64,000 bases of DNA from contig NZ_CP168493.1 in NCBI RefSeq assembly GCF_042945595.1, positions 620,001-684,000 on the forward strand, read 5' to 3'. The stretch is from Psychrobacillus sp042945595. Lineage in GTDB: Bacteria > Bacillota > Bacilli > Bacillales_A > Planococcaceae. The notes beneath the pieces are model-generated. The model had not been told where the DNA came from, did no database searches, and saw only the letters and a program-made list of their open reading frames with translations. A program made the position numbers and the translations under genes. This document shows, in pieces, positions 43,674 to 52,777 of this stretch; within the stretch, counting starts at the first letter, position 1, and every line of letters begins with the position of its first letter.

Positions 43674-44810
43674 ATGGAATTGAAATTCACAGAAGAACAA
43701 TTAATGATGCGCAATATGGTGAGAGATTTTGCGAAAACAGAAATAGAACCTTATATTGAACGAATGGAACAAGGGGAGTTCCCTCGTGAAATCATCAAAA
43801 AAATGGGTGAACTTGGGTTAATGGGAATAACTGTACCAGAACAATATGGCGGTGCGGAAATGGATTTTACAAGCTACGTAATCGCGATTAACGAGCTGTC
43901 AAAAGTAAGTGCGGTTGTTGGTGTAATTCTTTCCGTTCATACATCAGTTGGTACAAACCCAATCCTTTACTTCGGCAATGAAGAGCAAAAAAGTAAATAC
44001 CTACCGAAGCTTGCAACTGGTGAATACTTAGGTGCATTTTGTTTAACAGAGCCATCTGCAGGATCTGATGCAGGCGCATTGAAAACGAAAGCAGTTAAGA
44101 AAGACGACCATTACGTATTAAACGGGTCCAAAGTATTTATTACAAATGGTGGCGAAGCAGATGTGAACATCGTGTTTGCTTCAACAGACTCATCCCAAGG
44201 ATCAAGAGGGATTTCAGCGTTCATCGTGGAGAAGGATACACCAGGTTTTATTGTCGGAAAAGATGAAAAGAAAATGGGCTTGCACGGTTCAAGAACTGTA
44301 CAAATTACCTTCGAAGATATGAAAATTCCTGTTGCAAATAGACTTGGTGAAGAAGGCGAAGGATTTAAAATTGCGATGGCAAACTTAAATACTGGTCGTA
44401 TTGGAATCGCTACGCAGGCACTCGGAATTGCAGAAGCTGCGTTTGAAGCAGCGGTAGGATACGCAAAAGAGCGTGTGCAATTTGGGAAGCCAATTGCTGC
44501 AAACCAAGGAGTAGGCTTTAAGCTTGCCGATATGGGCACAGCGGTTGAAGCGGCTAGACTTCTTGTATATCGTGCAGCGAGCTTACGTCAACAAGGACTT
44601 CCTTGTGGAAAAGAAGCATCGATGGCAAAATTATTTGCTTCGAAAACAGCGGTGGACGTAGCAATTGAAGCAGTCCAAGTATTCGGCGGTTACGGCTATA
44701 CGGAAGATTATCCAGTAGAACGCTATTTCCGTGACGCAAAAATTACCGAAATTTACGAAGGAACAAGTGAAATCCAAAAAATCGTAATTAGCAAGCATTT
44801 AACGAATTAA
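43674..44810 (+). CDS. Acyl-CoA dehydrogenase (short-chain type)
   Basis: 378-residue flavoprotein. It has QYGGAEMDFTSYVIAINELSK, CLTEPSAGSDAGALKTKA for FAD/substrate contacts, and the catalytic base in IYEGTSEIQKIVIS near the C-terminus. Short- or branched-chain acyl-CoA is the likely substrate. The frame opens at 43551 but AAAGGGGC before ATG 43674 and family N-terminus (MELKFTEEQLMM) decide the start. It is paired with a second paralog about 130 bases downstream. Confidence 0.92.
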   Translation: MELKFTEEQLMMRNMVRDFAKTEIEPYIERMEQGEFPREIIKKMGELGLMGITVPEQYGGAEMDFTSYVIAINELSKVSAVVGVILSVHTSVGTNPILYFGNEEQKSKYLPKLATGEYLGAFCLTEPSAGSDAGALKTKAVKKDDHYVLNGSKVFITNGGEADVNIVFASTDSSQGSRGISAFIVEKDTPGFIVGKDEKKMGLHGSRTVQITFEDMKIPVANRLGEEGEGFKIAMANLNTGRIGIATQALGIAEAAFEAAVGYAKERVQFGKPIAANQGVGFKLADMGTAVEAARLLVYRAASLRQQGLPCGKEASMAKLFASKTAVDVAIEAVQVFGGYGYTEDYPVERYFRDAKITEIYEGTSEIQKIVISKHLTN

Positions 44811-44938
44811 ACGACTTCCTAAAAAATGGCTTAACTAGCGCAACTTGCTTCAATACTAGAGCAATGACTACCGTAGCGAGAGCCATATGAAATTATATGA
44901 GAGCAACCAAACTAAAATACTAAAAAGGCGGGATAACA

Positions 44939-46078
44939 TTGAATTTCCAACTATCAGAAGAGCATGAAATGATTCGTAAAATGGTACGTGACTTTGCAGA
45001 AAACGAAGTAGGTCCAACAGCTGCAGAGCGTGACGAAGAAGAACGCTTTGATCGCGAAATTTTCGACAAAATGGCGGAACTAGGCTTAACAGGTATTCCT
45101 TGGCCAGAAGAATACGGCGGAATCGGTTCTGATTATCTTGCATACTGCATCGCAGTAGAAGAGTTGTCCCGCGTTTGTGCTTCCACAGGTGTAACACTTT
45201 CGGCGCACACATCACTTGCTGGATGGCCGATTTTCAAATACGGCAACGAAGAGCAAAAACAAAAATATCTTCGCCCAATGGCAGAGGGAACTAAAATCGG
45301 TGGATACGGTTTAACAGAAGCGGGTTCAGGTTCTGACGCTGGTGGCATGAAAACAACTGCTAAATTAGATGGCGATCATTATGTACTAAATGGTTCTAAA
45401 ATTTTCATTACAAATGGTGGAATTGCAGACATCTATGTAGTATTTGCAGTTACAGATCCGGAATCCAAACATAAAGGTACAAGCGCATTTATCATAGAAG
45501 CGGATTTCCCTGGATTCTCTGTTGGCAAAAAAGAAAAGAAATTAGGAATCCGTTCTTCGCCAACGACTGAAATTATTTTTGATAATTGCCGTATACCAAA
45601 AGAAAATCTTCTTGGGGAAGAAGGAGATGGTTTCATTATCGCGATGAAAACATTAGATGGTGGACGTAACGGTATTGCTGCTCAAGCAGTTGGTATCGCA
45701 CAAGGTGCATTAGACGCAGCAGTTGGATATGCAAAAGAACGCGTGCAATTCGGCAAACCAATCGTTGCGAACCAAGGGATATCTTTCAAACTAGCTGATA
45801 TGGCAACTTCGACTGAAGCTTCACGTTTACTTACGTATCAGGCTGCATGGTTGGAATCCAATGGTCTTCCTTATGGAAAAGAATCCGCAATGGCGAAATT
45901 GATGGCTGGGGATACAGCGATGAAAGTAACGACAGAAGCAGTTCAAGTTTTCGGAGGATACGGATATACAAAAGATTACCCGGTTGAACGCTTTATGCGG
46001 GATGCAAAAATCACACAAATATACGAGGGTACACAAGAAATTCAACGTCTCGTTATTTCTCGTATGCTAACAAAGTAG
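44939..46078 (+). CDS. Acyl-CoA dehydrogenase, second paralog
   Basis: 379 residues with the same layout as its neighbour: EYGGIGSDYLAYCIAVEELSRVC, GLTEAGSGSDAGGMKTTA and catalytic IYEGTQEIQRLVIS. It is clearly a diverged paralog (about half of visible residues identical) and not a recent duplicate. Proximity to icmF suggests isobutyryl- or butyryl-CoA use. TTG at 44939 gives MNFQLSEEHEMIRK, with GGCGGG upstream. The regulator gene starts three bases after the stop. Confidence 0.9.
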   Translation: MNFQLSEEHEMIRKMVRDFAENEVGPTAAERDEEERFDREIFDKMAELGLTGIPWPEEYGGIGSDYLAYCIAVEELSRVCASTGVTLSAHTSLAGWPIFKYGNEEQKQKYLRPMAEGTKIGGYGLTEAGSGSDAGGMKTTAKLDGDHYVLNGSKIFITNGGIADIYVVFAVTDPESKHKGTSAFIIEADFPGFSVGKKEKKLGIRSSPTTEIIFDNCRIPKENLLGEEGDGFIIAMKTLDGGRNGIAAQAVGIAQGALDAAVGYAKERVQFGKPIVANQGISFKLADMATSTEASRLLTYQAAWLESNGLPYGKESAMAKLMAGDTAMKVTTEAVQVFGGYGYTKDYPVERFMRDAKITQIYEGTQEIQRLVISRMLTK

Positions 46079-46081
46079 TAG

Positions 46082-46708
46082 ATGCCGATGGAAAAAAAGC
46101 ATGAAGTGAAGACATCTGTCAAAGATGAAAATCTTATCGAAAAAAGGCGTCACCAAATGATTCGTGCAGCTGTCACCTTATTCAAAGAAAAGGGCTTCCA
46201 CCGGGCGACGACGAGAGAAATCGCAAAAGAAGCAGGCTTTAGTATTGGAACACTTTATGAATATATTCGTACAAAGGAAGATGTACTCTATTTAGTTTGC
46301 GATAGTATTTACAATGAAGTACATGACAAACTATCTCAAATTACGGCACAAAACGGTACGATTGAAGACTTGAAAACGGCAATCCGCCATTATTATCGGG
46401 TTATTGACGATATGCAGGATGAATTCGTTGTGATGTATCAAGAATCCAAATCTCTACCAAAAGGTGCCCTAGAATATGTTTTGAACAAAGAGCTAGAGAT
46501 GATTAATATTTTCCGGAAAATTCTGGTTGACTGTATACAAAATGGGGAACTTGAGTTAACAGAAGCGCAATTGAACCTCTACGCGCATACACTTGTCGTT
46601 CAAGGACAAATGTGGGCATTTAGAAGATGGGCTTTGCGCAAGGAATATACACTGGAACAATTTACAGAACTACAAATAGAATTTGTCTTAAATGGGATGG
46701 GCAAGTAA
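46082..46708 (+). CDS. TetR family regulator of the acyl-CoA/icmF cluster
   Basis: 208 residues. The N-terminal helix-turn-helix is RHQMIRAAVTLFKEKGFHRATTREIAKEAGFSIGTLYEYIRTKEDVLY (residues about 21-70); the rest is an all-helical ligand domain with FVVMYQESKSLP, as in TetR_C acyl-CoA-responsive regulators. It is not a close match to B. subtilis FadR. It sits inside the cluster, three bases after an acyl-CoA dehydrogenase gene, so it probably controls it. The two palindromes at 39029 and 41376 are candidate sites. Confidence 0.82.
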   Translation: MPMEKKHEVKTSVKDENLIEKRRHQMIRAAVTLFKEKGFHRATTREIAKEAGFSIGTLYEYIRTKEDVLYLVCDSIYNEVHDKLSQITAQNGTIEDLKTAIRHYYRVIDDMQDEFVVMYQESKSLPKGALEYVLNKELEMINIFRKILVDCIQNGELELTEAQLNLYAHTLVVQGQMWAFRRWALRKEYTLEQFTELQIEFVLNGMGK

Positions 46709-46735
46709 GTTTTTATTCAAAAAAGGGGGAACAAC

Positions 46736-49700
46736 ATGTCAACTGTAGAAGTATATCGTCCAAAAAATCATGTTCGTTTTGTCACTGCATCCAGTCTATT
46801 TGACGGACATGATGCATCGATTAATATTATGCGTCGTATTTTACAAGCAAGTGGAGCAGAAGTAATTCACTTAGGTCATAACCGTTCTGTAGAAGAAGTC
46901 GTGAATGCTGCTATTCAAGAAGATGTACAAGGGATCGCAATTTCTTCCTATCAAGGAGGGCATGTTGAGTATTTTAAATATATGAAGGACTTACTCGTAG
47001 AACGCGGCGCACCTCATATTCGTATATATGGCGGTGGTGGCGGAGTAATTATCCCGAAAGAAATAAAAGAACTACAAGAATACGGGATCTCAGGCATCTT
47101 CTCACCTGAAGACGGTCGCAAACTGGGTCTTCAAGGTATGATCAATCGCATGTTAGTAGAATGTGATGTGCCAACAAAAGCTTCCGGAGCGAAAGATGAA
47201 ATTACAACCGTTTCGACGGAAGTCCCAGAAGTACTTGCCCATTTAATCACCATTGCTGAAGAAGCGCATCAAACGCAGGATGCGGAAGTGAAAGTAATGA
47301 TTGAACAGGCGAGGACACTATCAAAAGGTACACCTGTACTTGGTATTACAGGTACTGGAGGAGCGGGGAAAAGTTCCTTAACAGACGAATTAATTCGTCG
47401 TTTCCTACATGAATTACCTAACAAAAAAATAGCCGTACTATCGATTGATCCGACGAAACAAAAAACTGGTGGAGCTTTACTTGGTGACCGAATTCGTATG
47501 AATGCAATCTTCAACAAGCGAGTATTTATGCGTAGCTTAGCAACACGTGGATCTCGCACGGAATTATCGGGTGCAATAGCCGACGTTCTAGATGTTGTAA
47601 AAGTAGCGGGCTTCGATTTAATCATTATAGAAACAAGTGGTATCGGGCAAGGGGACGCAGAAATTACAAACGTATCGGACGTTTCGATGTATGTAATGAC
47701 AAGCGAGTTCGGCGCACCATCTCAATTAGAAAAAATAGATATGATTGACTATGCAGATTTAATTGTCATCAATAAATTCGAACGTAAAGGCTCAGAGGAC
47801 GCACTTCGACAAGTGCAAAAGCAATATCAACGCAGTCGCGAGCTATGGCATGACGATTTAGATACGATGCCCGTTTACGGAACGATTGCTAGCCAATTTA
47901 ATGATAAAGGCACCAATTCTTTATTTGCAGCTTTAGTTGCTGTGTTGAATGAAAAGACCGGTTCTGACTGGGAAACTTCTTACGAACAATTTGTAAAAAC
48001 ACAAAAGCAAAACGTCATCATTCCAAATGATCGCCGCTATTACTTGCGTGAAATTACAGATACAGTTCGTGGATACCATAAAAAGTCGGAAGAACAAGTG
48101 GCTTTCGCGAGAAGATTGTTCCAATTAGAAGGTGCAATGGAGACAGTGAAAGAAAAAGCTGCGGATGATGCTTTAGTACAATCCCTGGAATCATTAGCAA
48201 ATGGAATTCGGGATGAATTAACAGCGGAATCAAAGCGGATATTGGAAAACTGGGAAGCTTTAAAAGAAGCGTATGCTGGGGATGAATTTGTCACGAAGGT
48301 TCGTGATAAAGAAATTCGCACAATCCTTCGTACAGAAAGCTTGGCAGGGTTAAAAATTCCAAAAGTTGTTCTTCCTAAATTCGTCGATTATGGTGAAATA
48401 TTAAGATGGGTGTATAAAGAAAATGTACCTGGTTCATTCCCTTATACAGCCGGAGTTTTCCCATTCAAACGCGAAGGGGAAGATCCAAAGCGTCAGTTTG
48501 CTGGAGAGGGTACACCGGAACGTACCAATCGACGTTTCCATTATTTATCCAAAGACGATGATGCAAAACGTCTCTCTACTGCGTTTGACTCCGTAACACT
48601 TTACGGAGAAGACCCGGATCATCGTCCAGATATTTACGGAAAAGTCGGCGAATCTGGCGTAAGCATTTGTACGTTGGAAGATATGAAAAAGCTATATGAT
48701 GGCTTTGATTTATGTGCGCCATCTACATCTGTATCGATGACGATTAATGGGCCTGCGCCAATAATTTTAGCGATGTTCATGAATACTGCAATTGATCAGC
48801 AAGTGCGTATTCAAGAAGAGAAACTTGGCCGCACCTTGACTATAGAAGAATTTACAAATGTGAAAAATGCAACATTGCAAATTGTTCGTGGTACGGTTCA
48901 AGCGGATATTTTAAAAGAAGATCAAGGTCAAAATACGTGTATTTTCTCGACAGAATTTGCTTTACGTATGATGGGGGACATTCAACAATATTTTATTGAC
49001 CAAAAAGTTCGAAATTATTATTCCGTATCGATTTCTGGTTATCATATTGCGGAAGCGGGAGCTAATCCAATATCCCAGCTAGCGTTTACTCTTTCAAATG
49101 GTTTCACATACGTGGAGTACTACTTGAGTCGCGGTATGAATATCGATGATTTTGCACCAAATTTATCGTTCTTCTTCTCAAATGGTTTGGATCCGGAGTA
49201 CACAGTAATTGGCCGCGTTGCTCGTCGCATTTGGGCTGTCGTCATGCGCGACAAATACGGTGCGAATGATCGAAGTCAAAAACTGAAATACCATGTTCAA
49301 ACATCAGGTAGAAGTCTTCACGCGCAAGAAATCGATTTTAATGATATACGCACAACACTTCAAGCGTTGATGGCATTGCAAGACAACTGTAATTCGCTTC
49401 ACACGAATGCATACGACGAAGCCATTACAACACCGACTGAGGAATCTGTTCGTCGCGCAATGGCCATTCAAATGATCATTACAAAAGAACATGGATTATC
49501 GAAAAATGAAAATCCATTACAGGGAGCATTTATTATCGAAGAAATGACGGACCTTGTCGAAGAGGCAGTTCTTTCTGAATTTGATCGAATAAATGACCGC
49601 GGTGGAGTGCTTGGTGCAATGGAAACACAATACCAACGCGGAAAAATTCAAGAAGAATCCATGTACTATGAAATGAAAAAACACACTGGCGAACTACCAA

Positions 49701-49993
49701 TTATCGGTGTAAACACATACTTAAATCCAAATCCTGCTTCTGCTGAGGATATTGATAACATGGAACTTGCTCGTGCAACGAAAGAAGAAAAAGAAACACA
49801 AATTACAAATCTCCAAAACTTCCAACAAAAACATGCAACCGAAGCAGAGGAAGCACTCGCTGATCTAAAACAAGTAGCTGTAACTGGTGGAAATATTTTC
49901 GAAGAGCTAATGACAACGGTTCAAAAAGCAAGTCTTGGACAAATTACGAACGCACTTTACGAGGTTGGTGGCCAGTACAGACGTAATATGTAA
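46736..49993 (+). CDS. icmF: IcmF: fused isobutyryl-CoA mutase with G-protein chaperone
   Basis: 1085 residues, the normal length. Order: B12-binding domain (residues 1-145; SLFDGHDASINIMRRILQ, IRIYGGGGGVI), MeaI-type GTPase (Walker A GTGGAGKSS near residue 206, then INKFERKGSEDALRQ), and a C-terminal TIM-barrel mutase from about residue 560 (GVFPFKREGEDPKRQFAGEG, LCAPSTSVSMTINGPAP). It interconverts isobutyryl- and n-butyryl-CoA using adenosylcobalamin; the GTPase part guards and loads the cofactor. GGGGGAAC precedes the ATG. It is the likely consumer of the cofactor made by the operon at 28.5-38.7 kb. Confidence 0.95.
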   Translation: MSTVEVYRPKNHVRFVTASSLFDGHDASINIMRRILQASGAEVIHLGHNRSVEEVVNAAIQEDVQGIAISSYQGGHVEYFKYMKDLLVERGAPHIRIYGGGGGVIIPKEIKELQEYGISGIFSPEDGRKLGLQGMINRMLVECDVPTKASGAKDEITTVSTEVPEVLAHLITIAEEAHQTQDAEVKVMIEQARTLSKGTPVLGITGTGGAGKSSLTDELIRRFLHELPNKKIAVLSIDPTKQKTGGALLGDRIRMNAIFNKRVFMRSLATRGSRTELSGAIADVLDVVKVAGFDLIIIETSGIGQGDAEITNVSDVSMYVMTSEFGAPSQLEKIDMIDYADLIVINKFERKGSEDALRQVQKQYQRSRELWHDDLDTMPVYGTIASQFNDKGTNSLFAALVAVLNEKTGSDWETSYEQFVKTQKQNVIIPNDRRYYLREITDTVRGYHKKSEEQVAFARRLFQLEGAMETVKEKAADDALVQSLESLANGIRDELTAESKRILENWEALKEAYAGDEFVTKVRDKEIRTILRTESLAGLKIPKVVLPKFVDYGEILRWVYKENVPGSFPYTAGVFPFKREGEDPKRQFAGEGTPERTNRRFHYLSKDDDAKRLSTAFDSVTLYGEDPDHRPDIYGKVGESGVSICTLEDMKKLYDGFDLCAPSTSVSMTINGPAPIILAMFMNTAIDQQVRIQEEKLGRTLTIEEFTNVKNATLQIVRGTVQADILKEDQGQNTCIFSTEFALRMMGDIQQYFIDQKVRNYYSVSISGYHIAEAGANPISQLAFTLSNGFTYVEYYLSRGMNIDDFAPNLSFFFSNGLDPEYTVIGRVARRIWAVVMRDKYGANDRSQKLKYHVQTSGRSLHAQEIDFNDIRTTLQALMALQDNCNSLHTNAYDEAITTPTEESVRRAMAIQMIITKEHGLSKNENPLQGAFIIEEMTDLVEEAVLSEFDRINDRGGVLGAMETQYQRGKIQEESMYYEMKKHTGELPIIGVNTYLNPNPASAEDIDNMELARATKEEKETQITNLQNFQQKHATEAEEALADLKQVAVTGGNIFEELMTTVQKASLGQITNALYEVGGQYRRNM

Positions 49994-49999
49994 AAAAAA

Positions 50000-50036
50000 A
50001 TAGTGTTCCGATGTTTATCGGGGCACTTTTTCTTTT
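50000..50036 (+). terminator. Terminator of icmF
   Basis: AGTGTTCCGA-TGTTTA-TCGGGGCACT (one G-T pair) and T-rich tail. Confidence 0.8.
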
Positions 50037-50074
50037 TTTTTTGTATAATGAAACTAACCTTATTCAGCAGAAGT

Positions 50075-50185
50075 TAGAGCCTCCGGTAGATGTCACAAAT
50101 TTTGTAAAGGAATTCATCGAGTAAGATCGATGAAAAATTTGGACACAAATACGCCAAGGTTAATTTGATTGAGTAGTAAAGGAGA
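50075..50185. repeat. Hairpin-type repeat element, copy A
   Basis: GCCTCCGG...ACAAATTTTGTAA in the first half and CGCCAAGGTTAATTTGATT at the end match the element at 58770-58915 in the same order and orientation. The interior carries ATTTTGTA/AAAAATTT complementarity. Non-coding. Confidence 0.55.
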
Positions 50186-50191
50186 AATGAC

Positions 50192-50350
50192 ATGAAAATA
50201 GTAATTCACATAATGGTCATTATCATACTCCTACTACTTACTGTTTTCCTATATAATAAACAACTGGGATCCATTCCTTTACTATTACTTTCATTTTATT
50301 TCTTTTTATTAGCAACTTCGAAAAATTCATTTTTCAAAAAAAATAAATGA
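50192..50350 (+). CDS. Small membrane protein, 52 residues
   Basis: MKIVIHIMVIIILLLLTVFLYNK begins a very hydrophobic protein with two membrane segments (residues 3-20 and 27-43) and a Lys-rich end (KNSFFKKNK). The ribosome site AAAGGAG lies eight bases upstream, which is why I accept it. No family was recognised. It stands between icmF and rpoE without close partners; a membrane peptide of unknown role. Confidence 0.55.
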   Translation: MKIVIHIMVIIILLLLTVFLYNKQLGSIPLLLLSFYFFLLATSKNSFFKKNK

Positions 50351-50422
50351 ATGTAGCATATAACATACTTGTTTGTATATAATGGGAAGTATGCAAACGG
50401 ACATTGAAAGGACGTGCACGAT

Positions 50423-50962
50423 TTGAAATTTCGTGAAATGACAACAGCACAATTAACAGAAGAATCATTAATAGATATAGGCTTTGCTATATTAGAAGAT
50501 AAGAAAAACTCTTTAACACTTACTGAACTATTTGATGAAATTCAAAAACTAAATGGTTTTACAGATCAAGAAATGGCGGACCGCAAGCCTCAATTCTATA
50601 CAGATATGAACATCGATGGTCGTTTTTTAGCTACTGCTGAAAATCAATGGGGTCTTAGAGAATGGTACCCTGTAGAACAAATAGAAGAAGAAACTGCCCC
50701 TACTGTAAAAGTTCGTAAAAAGAAAGCAAAAGTATCGGAAGACGACGACTTAGATGAAATGGACGAAGATGAAATTGTCTTTGAAGAAGAATTCGATGAG
50801 TTTGCCGAAGATGAAGATGAAGAAGAAGATGAAGTAGTAATTGATTTCGTAGCAGGAATCGATGAAGTAATTGAAGAGGATTTAATCGATGAAGACGAAG
50901 ATGAATTTGAAATCATTGAAGATGAAGAGTTGGACGACGAAGATTTAGAAGACGAGGAATAA
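50423..50962 (+). CDS. rpoE: RNA polymerase delta subunit
   Basis: 179 residues. The N-terminal 90 residues form the globular HARE-HTH domain (LTELFDEIQKLNGFTDQEM, QFYTDMNIDGRFLATAENQWGLREWYP) and the C-terminal half is almost only Asp and Glu. Delta binds core RNA polymerase and favours release and recycling, and helps pyrG-type start-site sensitivity. TTG 50423 is preferred over GTG 50414 because GAAAGGA lies ten bases ahead of it; this start is a judgement. pyrG with its own promoter follows, as in B. subtilis. Confidence 0.93.
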   Translation: MKFREMTTAQLTEESLIDIGFAILEDKKNSLTLTELFDEIQKLNGFTDQEMADRKPQFYTDMNIDGRFLATAENQWGLREWYPVEQIEEETAPTVKVRKKKAKVSEDDDLDEMDEDEIVFEEEFDEFAEDEDEEEDEVVIDFVAGIDEVIEEDLIDEDEDEFEIIEDEELDDEDLEDEE

Positions 50963-50965
50963 TTC

Positions 50966-51004
50966 TTGACTTCTACTACTATCCGCTATAAGATTCAATT
51001 GGGC
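50966..51004 (+). promoter_or_regulatory. pyrG promoter with GGGC start
   Basis: TTGACT (50966-50971), 17 bases, TAAGAT (50989-50994), then six bases to GGGC at 51001. In B. subtilis the pyrG transcript starts GGGC and low CTP causes reiterative G addition; the same start geometry is seen here. Confidence 0.85.
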
Positions 51005-51036
51005 TCTTTTTAAAGAGACATTACTCATGTGCATAT

Positions 51037-51073
51037 GCGCTCCCCTGCCAAAAAGCAGGAGGGGCGCTTTTTG
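51037..51073 (+). terminator. pyrG attenuator terminator
   Basis: GCGCTCCCCTGC pairs with GCAGGAGGGGCGC (one bulged A), then TTTTTGTTG. The left arm contains CTCCCCT, which a poly-G 5' end could bind, opening the terminator when CTP is low. Confidence 0.88.
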
Positions 51074-51112
51074 TTGTTGCAATAAGGATAATACACATAG
51101 GAGGAACAAATA

Positions 51113-52708
51113 ATGACAAAATTTATTTTTGTAACTGGTGGAGTAGTTTCTTCATTAGGAAAAGGTATAACAGCGGCGTCGCTAGGCCGTTTATTGAAAA
51201 ACAGAGGGCTGAATGTAACGATTCAAAAATTTGATCCATACATTAATTTAGACCCTGGAACGATGAGTCCATATCAACACGGAGAAGTTTTTGTGACAGA
51301 TGATGGTGCAGAAACAGATTTAGATTTAGGACATTACGAGCGTTTTATTGACATTAATTTAAATAAATACTCGAATATCACAACCGGGAAAGTATACTCA
51401 TCTGTTTTAAGAAAAGAACGTCGTGGCGATTATAATGGTGGAACAGTGCAAGTAATTCCACATATTACAAACGAAATTAAAGAGCGCTTATTTTTAGCTG
51501 CAAAAGAAACACATGCAGATATCGTGATAACGGAAATCGGCGGAACAGTTGGGGACATCGAATCACTTCCATTCCTAGAAACAATTCGTCAAATGAAACG
51601 TGACGTTGGTCGCAATAATGTGATGTATGTGCATTGTACATTAGTTCCATTTATTAAAGCGGCAGGTGAAATGAAAACTAAACCAACCCAACATAGTGTG
51701 AAAGAGTTACGCAGTCTAGGTATTCAACCAAATGTCATTGTCTGCCGTTCAGAAATGCCAATTCCTCAAGATATGAAAGATAAAATTGCTCTTTTCTGTG
51801 ATATTAAACCGGAAGAAGTAATCGAATGTATCGATGCAGATTCACTATATGAAATTCCATTAATGCTTCAAGCACAACATTTAGACCAAATTGTTGTGGA
51901 TCATTTCGAACTGGATACAAAAGAAGCGGATATGACGGATTGGCAAGCACTTGTGGATCAAGTGAAATCATTATCGAAAACAGTTCGTATTGGTTTAGTT
52001 GGTAAATACGTAGAGCTGCAAGATGCATACATTTCTGTAGTAGAAGCGATGAAACATGCTGGCTACAAATTTGATGCGGACATTGAAGTAAAATGGGTGA
52101 ATGCAGAAGAAGTAAGTGATGAAAATGTTGCAGAAATTCTTTCAGATGTGGATGGAATCCTTGTTCCTGGTGGATTTGGAGACCGCGGCGTAGAAGGTAA
52201 AATTGCAGCTACAAAATTTGCACGTGAAAACAATGTGCCTTTCTTAGGTATTTGTCTAGGAATGCAGCTTGCAACAGTTGAATTTGCACGTTCCATTTTA
52301 GAACTACAAGGTGCCCATTCGACAGAATTAGATCCAACAACGGCACATTCAATTATTGATTTATTGCCAGAACAAAAAGACATTGAAGACCTAGGTGGAA
52401 CACTTCGTCTTGGATTATATCCATGTAAACTTACCCCTGGTTCAAAAGCGCACCAAGCATACGGAGAAGAGCTTGTATACGAACGTCACCGTCACCGTTA
52501 CGAATTCAACAATGAATACCGTGAACAATTCGAAGCAGCAGGTTTTGTGTTCTCTGGTACAAGCCCAGATGGTCGTCTAATCGAAATCATCGAGCTACCA
52601 GATCACCCATTCTTCGTAGCTTCTCAGTTCCACCCGGAATTTGTGTCACGTCCACAACGTCCACAACCATTATTCCGTGAATTCATCAAAGCAGCCGTAG
52701 AAAAATAA
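51113..52708 (+). CDS. pyrG: CTP synthase
   Basis: 531 residues, full length. The synthase domain opens TKFIFVTGGVVSSLGKGITAASLGRLL, and the glutaminase domain has the catalytic Cys in FLGICLGMQLATVEF and the His-Glu pair in QFHPEF. It converts UTP to CTP with glutamine. TAGGAGG precedes the ATG. Expression is governed by the attenuator just upstream; a terminator follows. Confidence 0.97.
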   Translation: MTKFIFVTGGVVSSLGKGITAASLGRLLKNRGLNVTIQKFDPYINLDPGTMSPYQHGEVFVTDDGAETDLDLGHYERFIDINLNKYSNITTGKVYSSVLRKERRGDYNGGTVQVIPHITNEIKERLFLAAKETHADIVITEIGGTVGDIESLPFLETIRQMKRDVGRNNVMYVHCTLVPFIKAAGEMKTKPTQHSVKELRSLGIQPNVIVCRSEMPIPQDMKDKIALFCDIKPEEVIECIDADSLYEIPLMLQAQHLDQIVVDHFELDTKEADMTDWQALVDQVKSLSKTVRIGLVGKYVELQDAYISVVEAMKHAGYKFDADIEVKWVNAEEVSDENVAEILSDVDGILVPGGFGDRGVEGKIAATKFARENNVPFLGICLGMQLATVEFARSILELQGAHSTELDPTTAHSIIDLLPEQKDIEDLGGTLRLGLYPCKLTPGSKAHQAYGEELVYERHRHRYEFNNEYREQFEAAGFVFSGTSPDGRLIEIIELPDHPFFVASQFHPEFVSRPQRPQPLFREFIKAAVEK

Positions 52709-52713
52709 ACAGT

Positions 52714-52746
52714 GAAAAGCAGTTCGCCAAGTCGAACTGCTTTTCT
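52714..52746 (+). terminator. Terminator of pyrG
   Basis: AAAAGCAGTTCG-CCAAGT-CGAACTGCTTTT perfect 12-bp stem. Confidence 0.9.
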
Positions 52747-52777
52747 TATGGGAGCAAATGGCGAAAAGAAAGCAAAT

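Noticed and set aside
50644..50916. Minus-strand Ser-rich ORF
   Set aside because: Antisense of the Asp/Glu-rich tail of RpoE, where GAT/GAA codons read back as serine codons.
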